Assembly: GCA_011170285.1 (NCBI GenBank) | Contig: DUEE01000014.1 | Span: forward strand, 79,062 to 143,061 | Direction: 5' to 3' | Length of the DNA stretch: 64,000 nt | Source: Dehalococcoidia bacterium | Lineage (GTDB): Bacteria; Chloroflexota; Dehalococcoidia; Dehalococcoidales; W498 | In this document: positions 37,099 through 47,131 of the stretch, in pieces | How the letters are laid out: each line of letters opens with the position of its first letter | Numbering within the stretch: position 1 is the stretch's first letter | Position numbers and translations under genes: made by a program | The notes under the pieces: model-generated | Told to the model about the DNA's origin: nothing | Databases searched by the model: none | The model's input: the letters and a program-made list of their open reading frames with translations, nothing else

Positions 37099-38073
37099 TT
37101 GGAAGTAATTGGTCAGGCGTGGAATCTAATTATCTTGGAGCCAATAGTAAATGTGCTCATTGTGCTGGCTCATTCTCTATTCAGTAGCTTTGGACTGGCA
37201 ATTATTGCCCTAACTATTGTGGTTAATGGTTGTATGTATCCTCTTACCCTGAAGCAAATTCGTGCCTCTAAGGCAATGCAAACACTGCAACCAAAGCTGG
37301 CTGAACTTCAGAAGAAGCATGCTAAGGATAAGGAAAAACTGGCTAAAGAGCAAATGCAGCTGTATAAGGAATCGGGCGTAAGTCCTGCCGGTTGCATAGT
37401 GCCGATGCTAATTCAGATGCCCATCTGGATAGCTCTCTATCAGTCTATTATGAGGCTTTTAGCGGTAACCCCTGAGGATTTTCTGGGTCTATCTCAGTAT
37501 CTTTATTCTTGGCCGGTAGTATATTCTGCGCTGCCCTTAGGGGATAAATTCCTATGGTTGAATCTAGCTATACCTGATAGCTATCTCGTGTTACCACTCT
37601 TGGTTGGTGGAACAATGTGGCTTCAGCAAAAGATGATAACGCCGACCACTGCTGACCCCAAGCAGCAGACGCAGAGCAAGATGATGCTGTGGATAATGCC
37701 GCTGATGTTTGCCTTCATCACTTTATCATTTCCTAGTGGTCTGGCTCTGTTCTGGGTGACCTCAAGTGCTATCAGGATTGTTATCCAATATTTCGTTACC
37801 GGGTGGGGTGGCTTAGTAAAAGGAACCACTCCCAAGCCAGTTGGCAGGGATAAAAAGTATATGAAACGCATTGCCCAGGTGGAGGAAAGACCTTCAGAGT
37901 ATGCCGATACTGGTGCTGATATTGTTGAACCTAGTTCTGGGCAGGAAGAAGGGAAAGACTATGGGGAGTCTGGAGATAAGCGCCAAGACCGTGGACGAGG
38001 CGATTCAGAGCGCCTTAAAGGAATTAGGCGTCAGCCGGGAAGAGATAGAAGTCACCGTCCTAAAAGAAGGTAG
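37099..38073 (+). CDS. yidC: Membrane protein insertase YidC
   Basis: Inserts proteins into the cytoplasmic membrane. 324 residues, short Gram-positive-like form without a large periplasmic domain. The amphipathic FGLAIIALTIVVNGCMYPLTLKQ region, a positive cytosolic hairpin (QPKLAELQKKHAKDKEKLAKEQM) and the QMPIWIALYQSIMRL segment are visible. It starts with TTG. The last ~37 residues are charged (Asp/Arg/Lys) and are read in a different frame from the start of jag. Confidence 0.95.
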   Translation: MEVIGQAWNLIILEPIVNVLIVLAHSLFSSFGLAIIALTIVVNGCMYPLTLKQIRASKAMQTLQPKLAELQKKHAKDKEKLAKEQMQLYKESGVSPAGCIVPMLIQMPIWIALYQSIMRLLAVTPEDFLGLSQYLYSWPVVYSALPLGDKFLWLNLAIPDSYLVLPLLVGGTMWLQQKMITPTTADPKQQTQSKMMLWIMPLMFAFITLSFPSGLALFWVTSSAIRIVIQYFVTGWGGLVKGTTPKPVGRDKKYMKRIAQVEERPSEYADTGADIVEPSSGQEEGKDYGESGDKRQDRGRGDSERLKGIRRQPGRDRSHRPKRR

Positions 38074-38608
38074 ACCTGGAATCTGGGGTTTGGGGAGTGA
38101 AGAGGCAAGGATTAAGGTGACGCCCAGGAAAGGGGATAATATCGCTGAGGCAACTAGGAGCGTGTTGGAAAAGTTACTAACTATGATGGGGGTAAATGCT
38201 GATGTGCATCAGGATATACCTTCTGGCGAGGGAATGGAGGAGACTGCTCCCATTGCCTTTGATATAAAGGGTGAGGACCTCGGTATTTTGATTGGACGGC
38301 GGGGACTAACCCTTTCTTGCCTGCAATATATTGTTAGGCTTATTGTAGCTCATCAGATCAAGTCTCGAGTACCTATAACTATTGATGTGGAGGGGTATAA
38401 ACAACGCCGTGATGAAGCGTTGCAAACTTTAGCTTGGCGTGTAGCAGAACAGGTAAAGGCTAAGGGTACGCCATTTAGATTAGAACCTATGTCGGCTTAT
38501 GAGAGGCGTATTATCCATCTTACTTTGGCTAACCATCCAGATGTTACCACTGAAGGTGTGGGCGAGGGTGAGGGGCGGCGGGTTGTTATTCTGCCCAGGC
38601 AAGACTAG
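37961..38608 (+). CDS. jag: RNA-binding protein Jag/KhpB
   Basis: 215 residues with three modules: the Jag_N domain (SLEISAKTVDEAIQSALKEL), a KH domain (GILIGRRGLTL-type loop at about residue 110) and an R3H domain (LEPMSAYERRIIHLTLANH). The ORF track starts earlier at 37871, but ATG 37961 follows AAGGG by 7 bases and gives the family start. It overlaps yidC by 113 bases in another frame, unusually long. KhpB binds RNA together with KhpA in Gram-positives. Confidence 0.94.
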   Translation: MGSLEISAKTVDEAIQSALKELGVSREEIEVTVLKEGRPGIWGLGSEEARIKVTPRKGDNIAEATRSVLEKLLTMMGVNADVHQDIPSGEGMEETAPIAFDIKGEDLGILIGRRGLTLSCLQYIVRLIVAHQIKSRVPITIDVEGYKQRRDEALQTLAWRVAEQVKAKGTPFRLEPMSAYERRIIHLTLANHPDVTTEGVGEGEGRRVVILPRQD

Positions 38609-38673
38609 CCTCAATTAGTTGATTGGGGAGTCTATCCCTGCCGAGTGGAATTTCTATAAGAAGGGTTTTTGTT

Positions 38674-41600
38674 ATGTTCCATCCAGCGAGTAGTAAGGTG
38701 AATTTTCCACAGATTGAGTCAACCATACTCAGCTTGTGGAAAGACAGAAATGTCTTTGAGCGTAGTGTAGACAGTCGCCAGGGTTGTCCTCGTTTTGTAT
38801 TATACGAGGGACCGCCTACGGCTAATGGTAGTCCCGGTATTCATCATATACTGTCTCGTGTCTTCAAGGATGTTATCCCTCGCTATAAGGTAATGAAGGG
38901 CCATTATAGTCCACGCATTGCCGGTTGGGATACGCATGGATTGCCGGTAGAATTGGAGGTGGAGAAGGAACTGGGATTTTCCAGCAAAACAGAAATTGAG
39001 GAATATGGTATTGATCAATTTAATGCCCGTTGTCGGGAGAGCGTCTTTGGTTACCTTAAGGAATGGGAGGCGATGACCGAGCGGATTGGCTTCTGGATTG
39101 ACTTAAAGCATCCTTATATTACTATGGATAATAATTACATTGAAACTTGCTGGTGGGCAATAAAGCAGATGTGGGACAAGGGTTTAATCTACCAAGGCTA
39201 CAAGGTTACCCCCCACTGTCCCCGCTGCGGCACCTCCTTAAGCTCCCACGAGGTAGCCTTGGGCTATCAGGATGATGTTGAAGACCCATCAGTTTACATA
39301 AAGTTTAAGCTGGCTGAATCATTATATTCAGAACCAGGCTTTCTCGATAAGTTGCGAGGCGGTTATGGTGAAAAGGTAGCCGATTTTGCTAAGTGGCTTC
39401 TTAACCTTGCTGGGGGCAAGGGTGTGTACTTGCTTGCCTGGACTACTACCCCGTGGACATTGCCTGGTAACAGTGCCTTGGCCGTGGCTAGTGATGCTGA
39501 ATATGCGATTATGGAAGTTGATAATGAGTATCTCATTTTGGCTTCTGTCTGTCTTGAAGCGGTTGGATTGAGTGATGACTCCATAATCGCTAAGGTTAAG
39601 GGTAGCGATTTGGTGGACTTGAGGTATGAGCCACTGTTTAATCCGAAAGAGTTCAAAGTGCCTGTAGCTACAATGGGTATATTAAGAGAAACAGGAGGAC
39701 CTTCCTCAGATATCATATGGAAAAAGGGAGGAATTTTAAATTACCCAGTGATAGCTACCGATTTTGTTTCTATGGAAGATGGGACTGGTATTGTGCATAT
39801 GGCTCCAGCTTATGGCGAAGTTGATTATGAGGCTGGTATAAAAAATGTGCTGGACTTTGTTCATACCGTAGATTTACAGGGGAGAGTTATCGGGACTTAT
39901 CCTTTTGCTGGTAAGTTCGTTAAAGACGCTGACCCTCTTATTCTAGATGACCTTAGGTCAAGAGGACTTCTCTTTCGTAGTGAGAAAGTTCGTCATACCT
40001 ATCCCTTCTGCTGGCGTTGTGAGGCGCCCCTCCTCTATTATGCTAAGCAAACTTGGTATATCAGGACAACGGCGGTCAAAGAAAGCCTCATTGCTGGAAA
40101 TAATGAGATAAACTGGTATCCGGAGCATATCAAGTATGGGCGCTTTGGCGATTGGCTGGAGAATAATATTGACTGGGCATTCTCTCGGGAGAGGTATTGG
40201 GGGACACCATTAAATATATGGCGTTGTGAATCATGTGGTACATATGAGTGCGTTGGCAGTGTAAATGATTTGAAGGAGAAGGTTGGGTTTACTGGACTAA
40301 AAGAGCCTTTGGATTTGCACCGCCCCTATATTGATGAAATAACTTTTACTTGCCCTTCGTGTGGTCGGGAAATGAAGCGTGTTCTTGAGGTTATTGACTG
40401 CTGGTTTGATTCAGGGGCTATGCCCATATCCCAGTGTCACTATCCTTTTGAGAATGAGAGCTTATTTGACGATGGGCGGTTTCCCGCCGATTATATTTGT
40501 GAGGCGGTTGACCAGACTCGTGGCTGGTTCTATAGCTTGCATGCCATATCTACCTTGCTCTTTAATCGTCCCTGTTTCAAGAATGTTATCTGCCTGGGAC
40601 ATATCCTTGATGCTAAAGGGGAGAAGATGAGTAAGGTTAGGGGGAATGTGGTTGAGCCGTGGGCGATAATTAATAAATATGGGGCTGATGCTCTACGTTG
40701 GTATTGTTTTACGGCGTCACCACCGGGCAATGTGCGCCGCTTCTCCGAGGATATGGTGGCTGAGGTAACCCGACGGTTCTTACTCACCTTGTGGAATGTC
40801 TATTCCTTTTTTATAACCTATGCCAATATAGACCATTTTACTCCTGATAATGAAGCGACCTTATCAGAGCAATCGGAGCTTGATAGGTGGATTATCTCGG
40901 AACTTAATCAGCTTATAGTTGATGTTGACTCAGCGCTGGATGGTTATAACCCCACTGAGGCGGGGAGGAGGATAGAGAGCTTTGTCAATGACCTGTCTAA
41001 CTGGTATGTGCGGCGGAGTCGTCGCCGTTTCTGGAAGAGTGAGAATGACGCTGATAAGCTGTCGGCATACACTACACTTTACAAATGTCTGGTTACGCTA
41101 TCAAAGCTGCTGGCTCCATTTATCCCCTTCTTAGCTGATGAGCTGTATCAAAACCTGGTGTTAACAGTATTATCTGATGCTCCAGATAGTGTGCACCTAG
41201 CTGATTTTCCGGTAGCTGATAAGGGCAAGATTGATAAGCAGTTGGATGCTGATACCAGATTAGTAATGAAAATATCAAGTCTGGGACGGGCTGCCCGGAG
41301 CCAGGCAGGTATTAAAGTGCGCCAGCCTTTGGCTCACGTTGTGGTTAGTGTGGCAGGTAGTAATGAACAGAGAAGTTTAGAGCGACTAAAGCCTCAAATT
41401 TTGGAAGAACTTAATGTAAAAGAGTTAAAATTTGATAGCCTTCAAGAAGTAACGAAACTTGATGGGCATGGTTATATAGTCAGTGGGATGGAGCTTGGCA
41501 AGGGACAGGAGTTAAAAGTTCCCGCGAGTGGGGGTGTCTATCAGGTGGCAGTACCCACTAACATTCCCTCCAAACTTCAGGCTGAGGGGATGGCGCGGGA

Positions 41601-41841
41601 GGTAGTGCATCGATTACAAATAATGCGCCGCTCGGCTGGATTTGATATTGCTGACTATATTAATACCTATTATCAAGGGGGAGATTATGTGAGGCAGGTG
41701 ATGGAAACTTTTACTGACTATATTAAACAAGAAACACTATCCCGCCAGCTTGGTGAAGGGATTCCTGAAGAGGGTGTATTTACTGAAAGCTATAAGCTGG
41801 GTGGCTATCACATATTACTGGGAGTAAAGAGATTTGGCTGA
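38674..41841 (+). CDS. ileS: Isoleucyl-tRNA synthetase, type 2-like
   Basis: Charges tRNA-Ile and edits valine. 1055 residues from ATG 38674 (AAGAAGGG upstream); the ORF track start 38623 lacks a site. The HIGH-equivalent is GSPGIHH, the KMSKS-equivalent KMSKV, and zinc-type cysteines occur in the internal CWRC and CESC...CPSC groups. The size and the YEGPPTANG N-terminus point to the eukaryote-like type 2, often mupirocin resistant; this is inference. The upstream 60 bases show no T-box. It ends 1 base from the convergent protease gene. Confidence 0.96.
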   Translation: MFHPASSKVNFPQIESTILSLWKDRNVFERSVDSRQGCPRFVLYEGPPTANGSPGIHHILSRVFKDVIPRYKVMKGHYSPRIAGWDTHGLPVELEVEKELGFSSKTEIEEYGIDQFNARCRESVFGYLKEWEAMTERIGFWIDLKHPYITMDNNYIETCWWAIKQMWDKGLIYQGYKVTPHCPRCGTSLSSHEVALGYQDDVEDPSVYIKFKLAESLYSEPGFLDKLRGGYGEKVADFAKWLLNLAGGKGVYLLAWTTTPWTLPGNSALAVASDAEYAIMEVDNEYLILASVCLEAVGLSDDSIIAKVKGSDLVDLRYEPLFNPKEFKVPVATMGILRETGGPSSDIIWKKGGILNYPVIATDFVSMEDGTGIVHMAPAYGEVDYEAGIKNVLDFVHTVDLQGRVIGTYPFAGKFVKDADPLILDDLRSRGLLFRSEKVRHTYPFCWRCEAPLLYYAKQTWYIRTTAVKESLIAGNNEINWYPEHIKYGRFGDWLENNIDWAFSRERYWGTPLNIWRCESCGTYECVGSVNDLKEKVGFTGLKEPLDLHRPYIDEITFTCPSCGREMKRVLEVIDCWFDSGAMPISQCHYPFENESLFDDGRFPADYICEAVDQTRGWFYSLHAISTLLFNRPCFKNVICLGHILDAKGEKMSKVRGNVVEPWAIINKYGADALRWYCFTASPPGNVRRFSEDMVAEVTRRFLLTLWNVYSFFITYANIDHFTPDNEATLSEQSELDRWIISELNQLIVDVDSALDGYNPTEAGRRIESFVNDLSNWYVRRSRRRFWKSENDADKLSAYTTLYKCLVTLSKLLAPFIPFLADELYQNLVLTVLSDAPDSVHLADFPVADKGKIDKQLDADTRLVMKISSLGRAARSQAGIKVRQPLAHVVVSVAGSNEQRSLERLKPQILEELNVKELKFDSLQEVTKLDGHGYIVSGMELGKGQELKVPASGGVYQVAVPTNIPSKLQAEGMAREVVHRLQIMRRSAGFDIADYINTYYQGGDYVRQVMETFTDYIKQETLSRQLGEGIPEEGVFTESYKLGGYHILLGVKRFG

Positions 41842-41842
41842 A

Positions 41843-42949
41843 TTAGGGTGGTGGGCTTTCAATAAGTATAGCATAAGTAGTGTTCTTAGTACTGCCCCGC
41901 CAATAGGTTATTTTTATCCTTTGCCCAATTTGATAGGAGTGTAGAGCTTGAACTAATTCTCCGGCGGTAGTAATTTCTCTATCTTGCAAGCTAACAATAG
42001 CATCACCCTCCTCTAATCCGGCTTCATCGGCTGGGCTGTCCGCAATTACTTCGCGGAGAAATGCCCCTTCATCTATTGCCAAGTCATACTTTCGTTTTAG
42101 ATATTGATTTACAGTAGAGACCGCCACCCCAAGCCATGGGCGAATTACATAGCCATTTTGAACTAACTCCTCAATAATCGGCATTGCTACCTTGCCACTT
42201 ATAGCCCAGCCCATACCCTCTACACCAACCATAGCAATCTTGACGCTGGTAATGCCGACCACCTCTCCCCTCATATTTACTAGCGGCCCTCCACTATTGC
42301 CTGGATTGATAGCAGCATCAGTTTGAATAAGGTCATATAGAGTTTGTCCCGAGGATACCGGTAAAGAAACCCCTAAGCAACTAACAATCCCTTTAGTAGC
42401 GCTTATCCCCAGCCCCAATGAATTGCCTATAGCTACTACCCAGTCACCGACCCTTAGTTCACAAGAATCTCCTATATTGGCTGGCGGTAGATTTTGAGCA
42501 TTAATCTTGACTACGGCTAGGTCAGTAAGAGAGTCAACACAGACTGCTTCAGCAGGGAAGGTTTCGCCATTAGCTAGAGTCACGGTGACACTCTCGGCGC
42601 CTTCGACCACATGATTATTGGTTATGATAATTCCATCTTCGTCTATAATCCACCCTGAACCAGCGTGCTCCTCAGGTCGGTTGAAAATGTCGTAGATTAT
42701 GGTATTGATAGCTACCACCGAAGGCTTAACTTTAGCCACTACATCGGTAATGTTTGGTAATACTAGGGCATCACTTTCTATAGGGGGTAATGTCCAGTCG
42801 GGATCGATTGGGGTAGCTGTATGGGAGGATGGTGGGTTTGGCGGCGGTAGTAAGTCTATATCGGGCAGCAGGTGGCAACCAGCGCCTAGTGTAAGCGATA
42901 AGATTAGGATAAGGGAACAGACTAAATATTTTATATTTACCCTTTTCAT
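41843..42949 (-). CDS. HtrA/DegQ-like serine protease lipoprotein with PDZ domain
   Basis: 368 residues. An N-terminal signal ends in LGAGC, a lipobox, so it is probably anchored on the outer face of the membrane. A Pro-rich linker is followed by a trypsin-like domain with catalytic H in TNNHVVEG, D in TDLAVVKI and S in GNSGGP. One PDZ domain occupies the C-terminus (about residues 270-360). It has its own promoter and is convergent with ileS. Envelope quality control is the likely role. Confidence 0.93.
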   Translation of the reverse strand: MKRVNIKYLVCSLILILSLTLGAGCHLLPDIDLLPPPNPPSSHTATPIDPDWTLPPIESDALVLPNITDVVAKVKPSVVAINTIIYDIFNRPEEHAGSGWIIDEDGIIITNNHVVEGAESVTVTLANGETFPAEAVCVDSLTDLAVVKINAQNLPPANIGDSCELRVGDWVVAIGNSLGLGISATKGIVSCLGVSLPVSSGQTLYDLIQTDAAINPGNSGGPLVNMRGEVVGITSVKIAMVGVEGMGWAISGKVAMPIIEELVQNGYVIRPWLGVAVSTVNQYLKRKYDLAIDEGAFLREVIADSPADEAGLEEGDAIVSLQDREITTAGELVQALHSYQIGQRIKITYWRGSTKNTTYAILIESPPP

Positions 42950-42959
42950 AACTGGCTAT

Positions 42960-42988
42960 ATTGTAGCACGAGGGTAAAATTAGGGCAA
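42960..42988 (-). promoter_or_regulatory. Promoter of the HtrA-like gene
   Basis: Minus-strand TTGCCC, 17 bases, TACAAT, about 10 bases before the ATG region. It overlaps the T run of the upstream trpB2 terminator, so the two units abut. Confidence 0.5.
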
Positions 42989-43022
42989 AAATAAGGGGCC
43001 AGGTATAAACCCAGCCCCCTTA
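42987..43022 (-). terminator. Intrinsic terminator after trpB2
   Basis: On the minus strand TAAGGGGGCTGGG-TTTATA-CCTGGCCCCTTA is an imperfect GC-rich stem followed by TTTTT. It ends the trp operon downstream of trpB2. Confidence 0.65.
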
Positions 43023-43047
43023 TCTCGCTACTTGGTTAAGGGATTAT

Positions 43048-44418
43048 TTATGCCGTTGGTACCTGGGGCAATTCGAGTTGTGCCTTCCTTACTTCTTCCT
43101 CAGGATAGGCGTAGTCCTCAAGCTGCCCCGATAGGTAACGGTCGTAGGCAGCCAGGTCAAAATGTCCGTGCCCGCTGTGACATATCAGGATGGTTTTTGA
43201 TTCGCCGGACTCTTTACACTTGAGGGCTTCATCAATACCTACCTTGACATTATGGCAGGGCTCAGGACCGCTGATAATGCCTTCAGTGCGGGCAAACTTT
43301 ACCCCTCCCTCAAAGGCGGCAGTTTGCGGTACAGCTACGGCTTCAACCAGGCCCATTTTATGCAGGTGGCATATAGTGGGTGCCATCCCGTGATAGCGTA
43401 GTCCACCGGCATGAATCGGTGGCGGGATAAAGCCGTGCCCCAGAGTATACATTTTAATCAGGGGAGTCATCCCGACCATGTCACCAAAATCATAGGCATA
43501 AAGCCCCTTGGTCACACTAGGACAGCTTTCCGGCTCACAACAGATAACACGCATGTCTGGCTTGGCTCCGCTAATCTTATCACGAATCCAGGGAAAGAAT
43601 TGCCCGGCAAAGTTTGAGCCACCACCAATGTTGCCGACGATAATATCGGGATAGGCGTCTGCCATCTCCATTTGCTTCCGGCACTCCTCGCCAATGATAG
43701 TCTGATGAAGCAGGACATGGTTAAGCACGCTGCCAATCGAATATTTATATTCTGGATGGTCTACCATATACTCTATTGCCTCGCTAATAGCCAGCCCTAA
43801 ACTACCAGGACAATCAGGCCATTTTTCCAGCATAGCTCGCCCTGACTTGGTCTCGGTGCTGGGGCTGGGGACACAGTTCCCCCCCCAGGTTTCCATGGCG
43901 ATGCGGCGATATGGCTTCTGGTCATAGCTAATCCTGACCATAAACACCTTGATATCTAGACCGAAGAATGCCCCAGCCAGACTTAGAGCACTGCCCCACT
44001 GCCCGGCACCGGTCTCAGTACTTAAGCCCTTGAGCCCTTGTTTCTTGGCATAGTATGCCTGAGCCGTTGCGGTATTGGGCTTGTGGCTCCCCGCCTGGTT
44101 TGTACCTTCATATTTATAGAAAATCTTGGCTGGCGTATCCAGGGCTTTCTCCAGCCGATACGCCCTATGTAAAACCGTTGGTCTCCAGGTACGGTAAACC
44201 GCCTGCAGTTCCTCAGGGATATCAATCCAGCGGTCTGTCCTGTTAAGTTCTTGCTCAGCACATGCTCTGGAAAATAGACCTTCTGCGTCATCTACGGTTG
44301 CCGGCTTTCCCGTTCCTGGATGCAGTACTTGTGGCATATCCCCGGGCATATCCGCCATAATGTTGTACCAATGAGTCGGCATGTCCTTTTGGTCAAGAAA
44401 ATACATTCCTTTTTCCAT
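43048..44418 (-). CDS. trpB2: Tryptophan synthase beta-like TrpB2
   Basis: PLP enzyme of the TrpB2 (TIGR01415) branch, 456 residues. The PLP lysine is in GSHKPNTA, and the phosphate-binding GGGSNFAG loop and the STETGAGQWG segment are conserved. TrpB2 proteins make tryptophan from indole and serine (or phosphoserine in some archaea), often without a TrpA partner. It sits 97 bases after trpA on the same strand, after a canonical TrpB1 (45283-46488), so the organism has both. AAAGGAG precedes the ATG; a terminator follows. Confidence 0.93.
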   Translation of the reverse strand: MEKGMYFLDQKDMPTHWYNIMADMPGDMPQVLHPGTGKPATVDDAEGLFSRACAEQELNRTDRWIDIPEELQAVYRTWRPTVLHRAYRLEKALDTPAKIFYKYEGTNQAGSHKPNTATAQAYYAKKQGLKGLSTETGAGQWGSALSLAGAFFGLDIKVFMVRISYDQKPYRRIAMETWGGNCVPSPSTETKSGRAMLEKWPDCPGSLGLAISEAIEYMVDHPEYKYSIGSVLNHVLLHQTIIGEECRKQMEMADAYPDIIVGNIGGGSNFAGQFFPWIRDKISGAKPDMRVICCEPESCPSVTKGLYAYDFGDMVGMTPLIKMYTLGHGFIPPPIHAGGLRYHGMAPTICHLHKMGLVEAVAVPQTAAFEGGVKFARTEGIISGPEPCHNVKVGIDEALKCKESGESKTILICHSGHGHFDLAAYDRYLSGQLEDYAYPEEEVRKAQLELPQVPTA

Positions 44419-44515
44419 TTTGTACTCCTTTTATTTTTAGTTCGTAAGTATAAGTCAACTTAGGTAAATATATCTAGTCCATATTCCCTCCCAATCTTTT
44501 TATTTCCACTTTGCT

Positions 44516-45286
44516 TTAACTCAAAGCCTCTCGTAAGCTTGAAACAAAGGCTTTAAGCGAGGAAAGGGTGGCATCCTCTTCCATTAACTGAATGAGGCGA
44601 CTACCCACAATGACACCATCAGCTACTTTAGCTACCCGCCTGGCTTGCTCTGGTGTAGAGATGCCGAAGCCAACGCAGAGAGGTTGCTGTGCCTTTTGCC
44701 TGACTCTTTTGACGAAACCCTCTAACTCTGGAGGCAGAGCTTCTCTGGCTCCGGTAACGCCGGTGAGGGAAACCAGGTAAATAAACCCTTGAGACCTGTT
44801 GGCTACCATAGCTATTCTTTTCTCAGTGCTGGTGGGAGCTAACAGATATATGAGGTCGAGATAATGCTTCCGGGTTATGGCTTCTAGCTCTGTACTCTCT
44901 TCTAGCGGTAAATCAGGGATTATTAGCCCATCAATTCCAGCTGTAGCCGCAGCCTGACAAAAGGCTTCCACTCCGAAGTTAAATACTGGATTATAATAAG
45001 TCATAAATACCAGGGGCGTAGCCAGCTTCCGGTGTAACTGGTAAGCTACCTCTAGGCAGAGTTGAGGGGTGATACCTTGCTCAAGCGCGCGATAGCTTGC
45101 CTTTTGAATGGTGACGCCGTCAGCTAGAGGATCAGAAAAGGGGATGCCTAGCTCGATAATATCACATCCATTATTTGATAACACGGATGCTACCTCAAGG
45201 GTGGTGCTCATATTGGGGTAACCCACGGTAATATAGGCAATTAACGCCTTGTAATCTGGCCTAAAGATAGATGCAATACGGCTCAT
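44516..45286 (-). CDS. trpA: Tryptophan synthase alpha subunit
   Basis: Cleaves indole-3-glycerol phosphate to indole and glyceraldehyde-3-phosphate. 256 residues, TIM barrel. Catalytic Glu in [15 protein letters not shown] and Asp in [10 protein letters not shown] are visible; [11 protein letters not shown] and CVGFGIST line the substrate phosphate site. It overlaps trpB by 4 bases (ATGA), as expected for two subunits made together. Confidence 0.97.
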   Translation of the reverse strand: MSRIASIFRPDYKALIAYITVGYPNMSTTLEVASVLSNNGCDIIELGIPFSDPLADGVTIQKASYRALEQGITPQLCLEVAYQLHRKLATPLVFMTYYNPVFNFGVEAFCQAAATAGIDGLIIPDLPLEESTELEAITRKHYLDLIYLLAPTSTEKRIAMVANRSQGFIYLVSLTGVTGAREALPPELEGFVKRVRQKAQQPLCVGFGISTPEQARRVAKVADGVIVGSRLIQLMEEDATLSSLKAFVSSLREALS

Positions 45287-46488
45287 GATTCCATTCCTAT
45301 TGCTTGGCAGGCAATCTCTAAGTCCTTATCGCCTCGACCTGAAAGATTGATGACTATAAGCTGCTCCTGCGGTAAATCGGTAGCTAGTTTGGCAGTATAA
45401 TAAATAGCATGAGCTGGTTCCAGTGCTGGAATTATACCCTCGGTGCTACACAACAGTCTGAAGCCTTCTAATGCTTGGGTATCAGTAACGGCGACATAGG
45501 TGGCGCGACCTATATCTGTATAATAGCTATGTTCAGGTCCTACCCCTGGATAGTCAAGCCCAGGGGCAATGCTATGGGTGGTCAATATCTGACCATTTCT
45601 ATCCTGCAGCAGATATGACTTAGCTCCATGTAATACTCCGACCTTGCCGGCAATTAGCGATGCCGCGTGTTGGTTGCTCTCCAGACCTTGTCCGGCTGCC
45701 TCAACGCCAATGAATTTGACACTTTTCTCGTTGAAGAAGGGATGGAATAAACCTATGGCATTACTGCCACCTCCGACGCAGGCAATCAGGTAGTCAGGCA
45801 GGCGGTGATACATAGCCCTGACCTGCTCCTTTGTTTCCTGTCCAATTACCGATTGAAAGTTGCGCACAATCATGGGATAGGGGTGCGGCCCTACAACTGA
45901 ACCAAGAAGGTAGTAGGTATTGTGGACATTACTTACCCAGTCACGAATAGTTTCATTGATGGCGTCCTTTAAAGTACGACTGCCTGAGGATACAGGACGC
46001 ACTTCGGCACCTAATAGTTTCATTTTGAGGACATTGGATGACTGGCGTTTAATATCATCTTCTCCCATATATACGATGCAGTTGAGATTCAGCATGGCAC
46101 ACACGGTGGCCACAGCTACCCCGTGTTGTCCGGCACCGGTTTCAGCAATAATTCGTGTTTTACCCATATACTTGGCCAGTAGCCCTTGTCCTAAGGCATT
46201 GTTAATCTTGTGAGCTCCGGTGTGAGTTAGGTCTTCACGCTTAAGTAAGATAGTAGCCCCACCTATTTTTGCTGAGAGCTGTTGAGCCGGGTACAGGGGC
46301 GTAGGGCGACCAATATACCTTCGACATAACTGGAGGAATTGTTGCTGGAAATCTGAATCAGTGATGGTTTCAGCGTAAGCCTGCTTAAGCTCGTTAAGGG
46401 CTGGTATTAATGTCTCAGGCACAAACTTCCCCCCAAACTGCCCGAAGTAACCACCAAGGTTAGGTAGCTGTCTATCCTTTGTTGTCAT
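45283..46488 (-). CDS. trpB: Tryptophan synthase beta subunit, TrpB1
   Basis: Canonical PLP subunit, 401 residues. The PLP lysine lies in [15 protein letters not shown]; the phosphate loop is GGGSNAIG, and [10 protein letters not shown] is present. It partners TrpA directly downstream. It overlaps the end of trpF by 17 bases and starts 4-5 bases after AAGGAGGG. It differs clearly from the TrpB2 at the end of the operon. Confidence 0.97.
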   Translation of the reverse strand: MTTKDRQLPNLGGYFGQFGGKFVPETLIPALNELKQAYAETITDSDFQQQFLQLCRRYIGRPTPLYPAQQLSAKIGGATILLKREDLTHTGAHKINNALGQGLLAKYMGKTRIIAETGAGQHGVAVATVCAMLNLNCIVYMGEDDIKRQSSNVLKMKLLGAEVRPVSSGSRTLKDAINETIRDWVSNVHNTYYLLGSVVGPHPYPMIVRNFQSVIGQETKEQVRAMYHRLPDYLIACVGGGSNAIGLFHPFFNEKSVKFIGVEAAGQGLESNQHAASLIAGKVGVLHGAKSYLLQDRNGQILTTHSIAPGLDYPGVGPEHSYYTDIGRATYVAVTDTQALEGFRLLCSTEGIIPALEPAHAIYYTAKLATDLPQEQLIVINLSGRGDKDLEIACQAIGMES

Positions 46489-47131
46489 CAGCCCTCCTTA
46501 CTGCTTCAATGAAAGCCCTGATTTTAGCTATATCCTTAGCTCCTCCTACTTCCACACCCGAGGAGACATCTACTCCCCATGGTGCCACTATCTCAATTGC
46601 CTGGGCTACATTCTCCTGCGTAAGACCGCCAGCTATAATCACTGGGAACTGCTCCGCTGCCTGCTGAGCCAGGCTCCAGTCGAAGGTCATTCCTGTACCG
46701 CCATACTTGTCTCTGACCTGGGAATCAAGGAGGCAGACACACCTTTGGCTGGATAGTATTCCTACCCCTCTAGCCAAATCCTCACTGATTTCCTCAGGGC
46801 GCTGCCCCGGCTTTATCCGAATTGCCTTAATTAGCGGCTTAGTAATCTGGTGGCAATATTCCCAGGATTCATCACCACTTAACTGAACCCAGTCCAGATT
46901 GCAGGAACTGGCAATCCTATTTACCTCATCGGCTGGCATATTGACAAAAACGCCAACTACTGCTGTAGCCTCAGTGTATTTTTTGACAGCACTGACTATC
47001 TCGTCTGCTTGGGCAGTAGTAACCTGCCGCTGACTGGGAGCAAAGACTAGCCCGATAAAGTTGCTCCCGGCTTCAATGGCGGCTAAGGCGTGAGCCTTAT
47101 CTCTAATTCCACAAATCTTGACTTGGGTCAT
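46472..47131 (-). CDS. trpF: Phosphoribosylanthranilate isomerase
   Basis: Third step of the branch: isomerises PRA to CdRP. 219 residues, TIM barrel. [15 protein letters not shown] carries the catalytic Cys; the general acid Asp is in the CLLDSQV region, and [11 protein letters not shown] and GVDVSSGVE are the phosphate-binding loops. It overlaps trpC by 4 bases and trpB by 17. Confidence 0.96.
   Translation of the reverse strand: MTQVKICGIRDKAHALAAIEAGSNFIGLVFAPSQRQVTTAQADEIVSAVKKYTEATAVVGVFVNMPADEVNRIASSCNLDWVQLSGDESWEYCHQITKPLIKAIRIKPGQRPEEISEDLARGVGILSSQRCVCLLDSQVRDKYGGTGMTFDWSLAQQAAEQFPVIIAGGLTQENVAQAIEIVAPWGVDVSSGVEVGGAKDIAKIRAFIEAVRRADDNKG

Noticed and set aside
38609-38673. Possible T-box before ileS
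   Set aside because: Spacer is only 65 bases and lacks the GGTGG core; too short.
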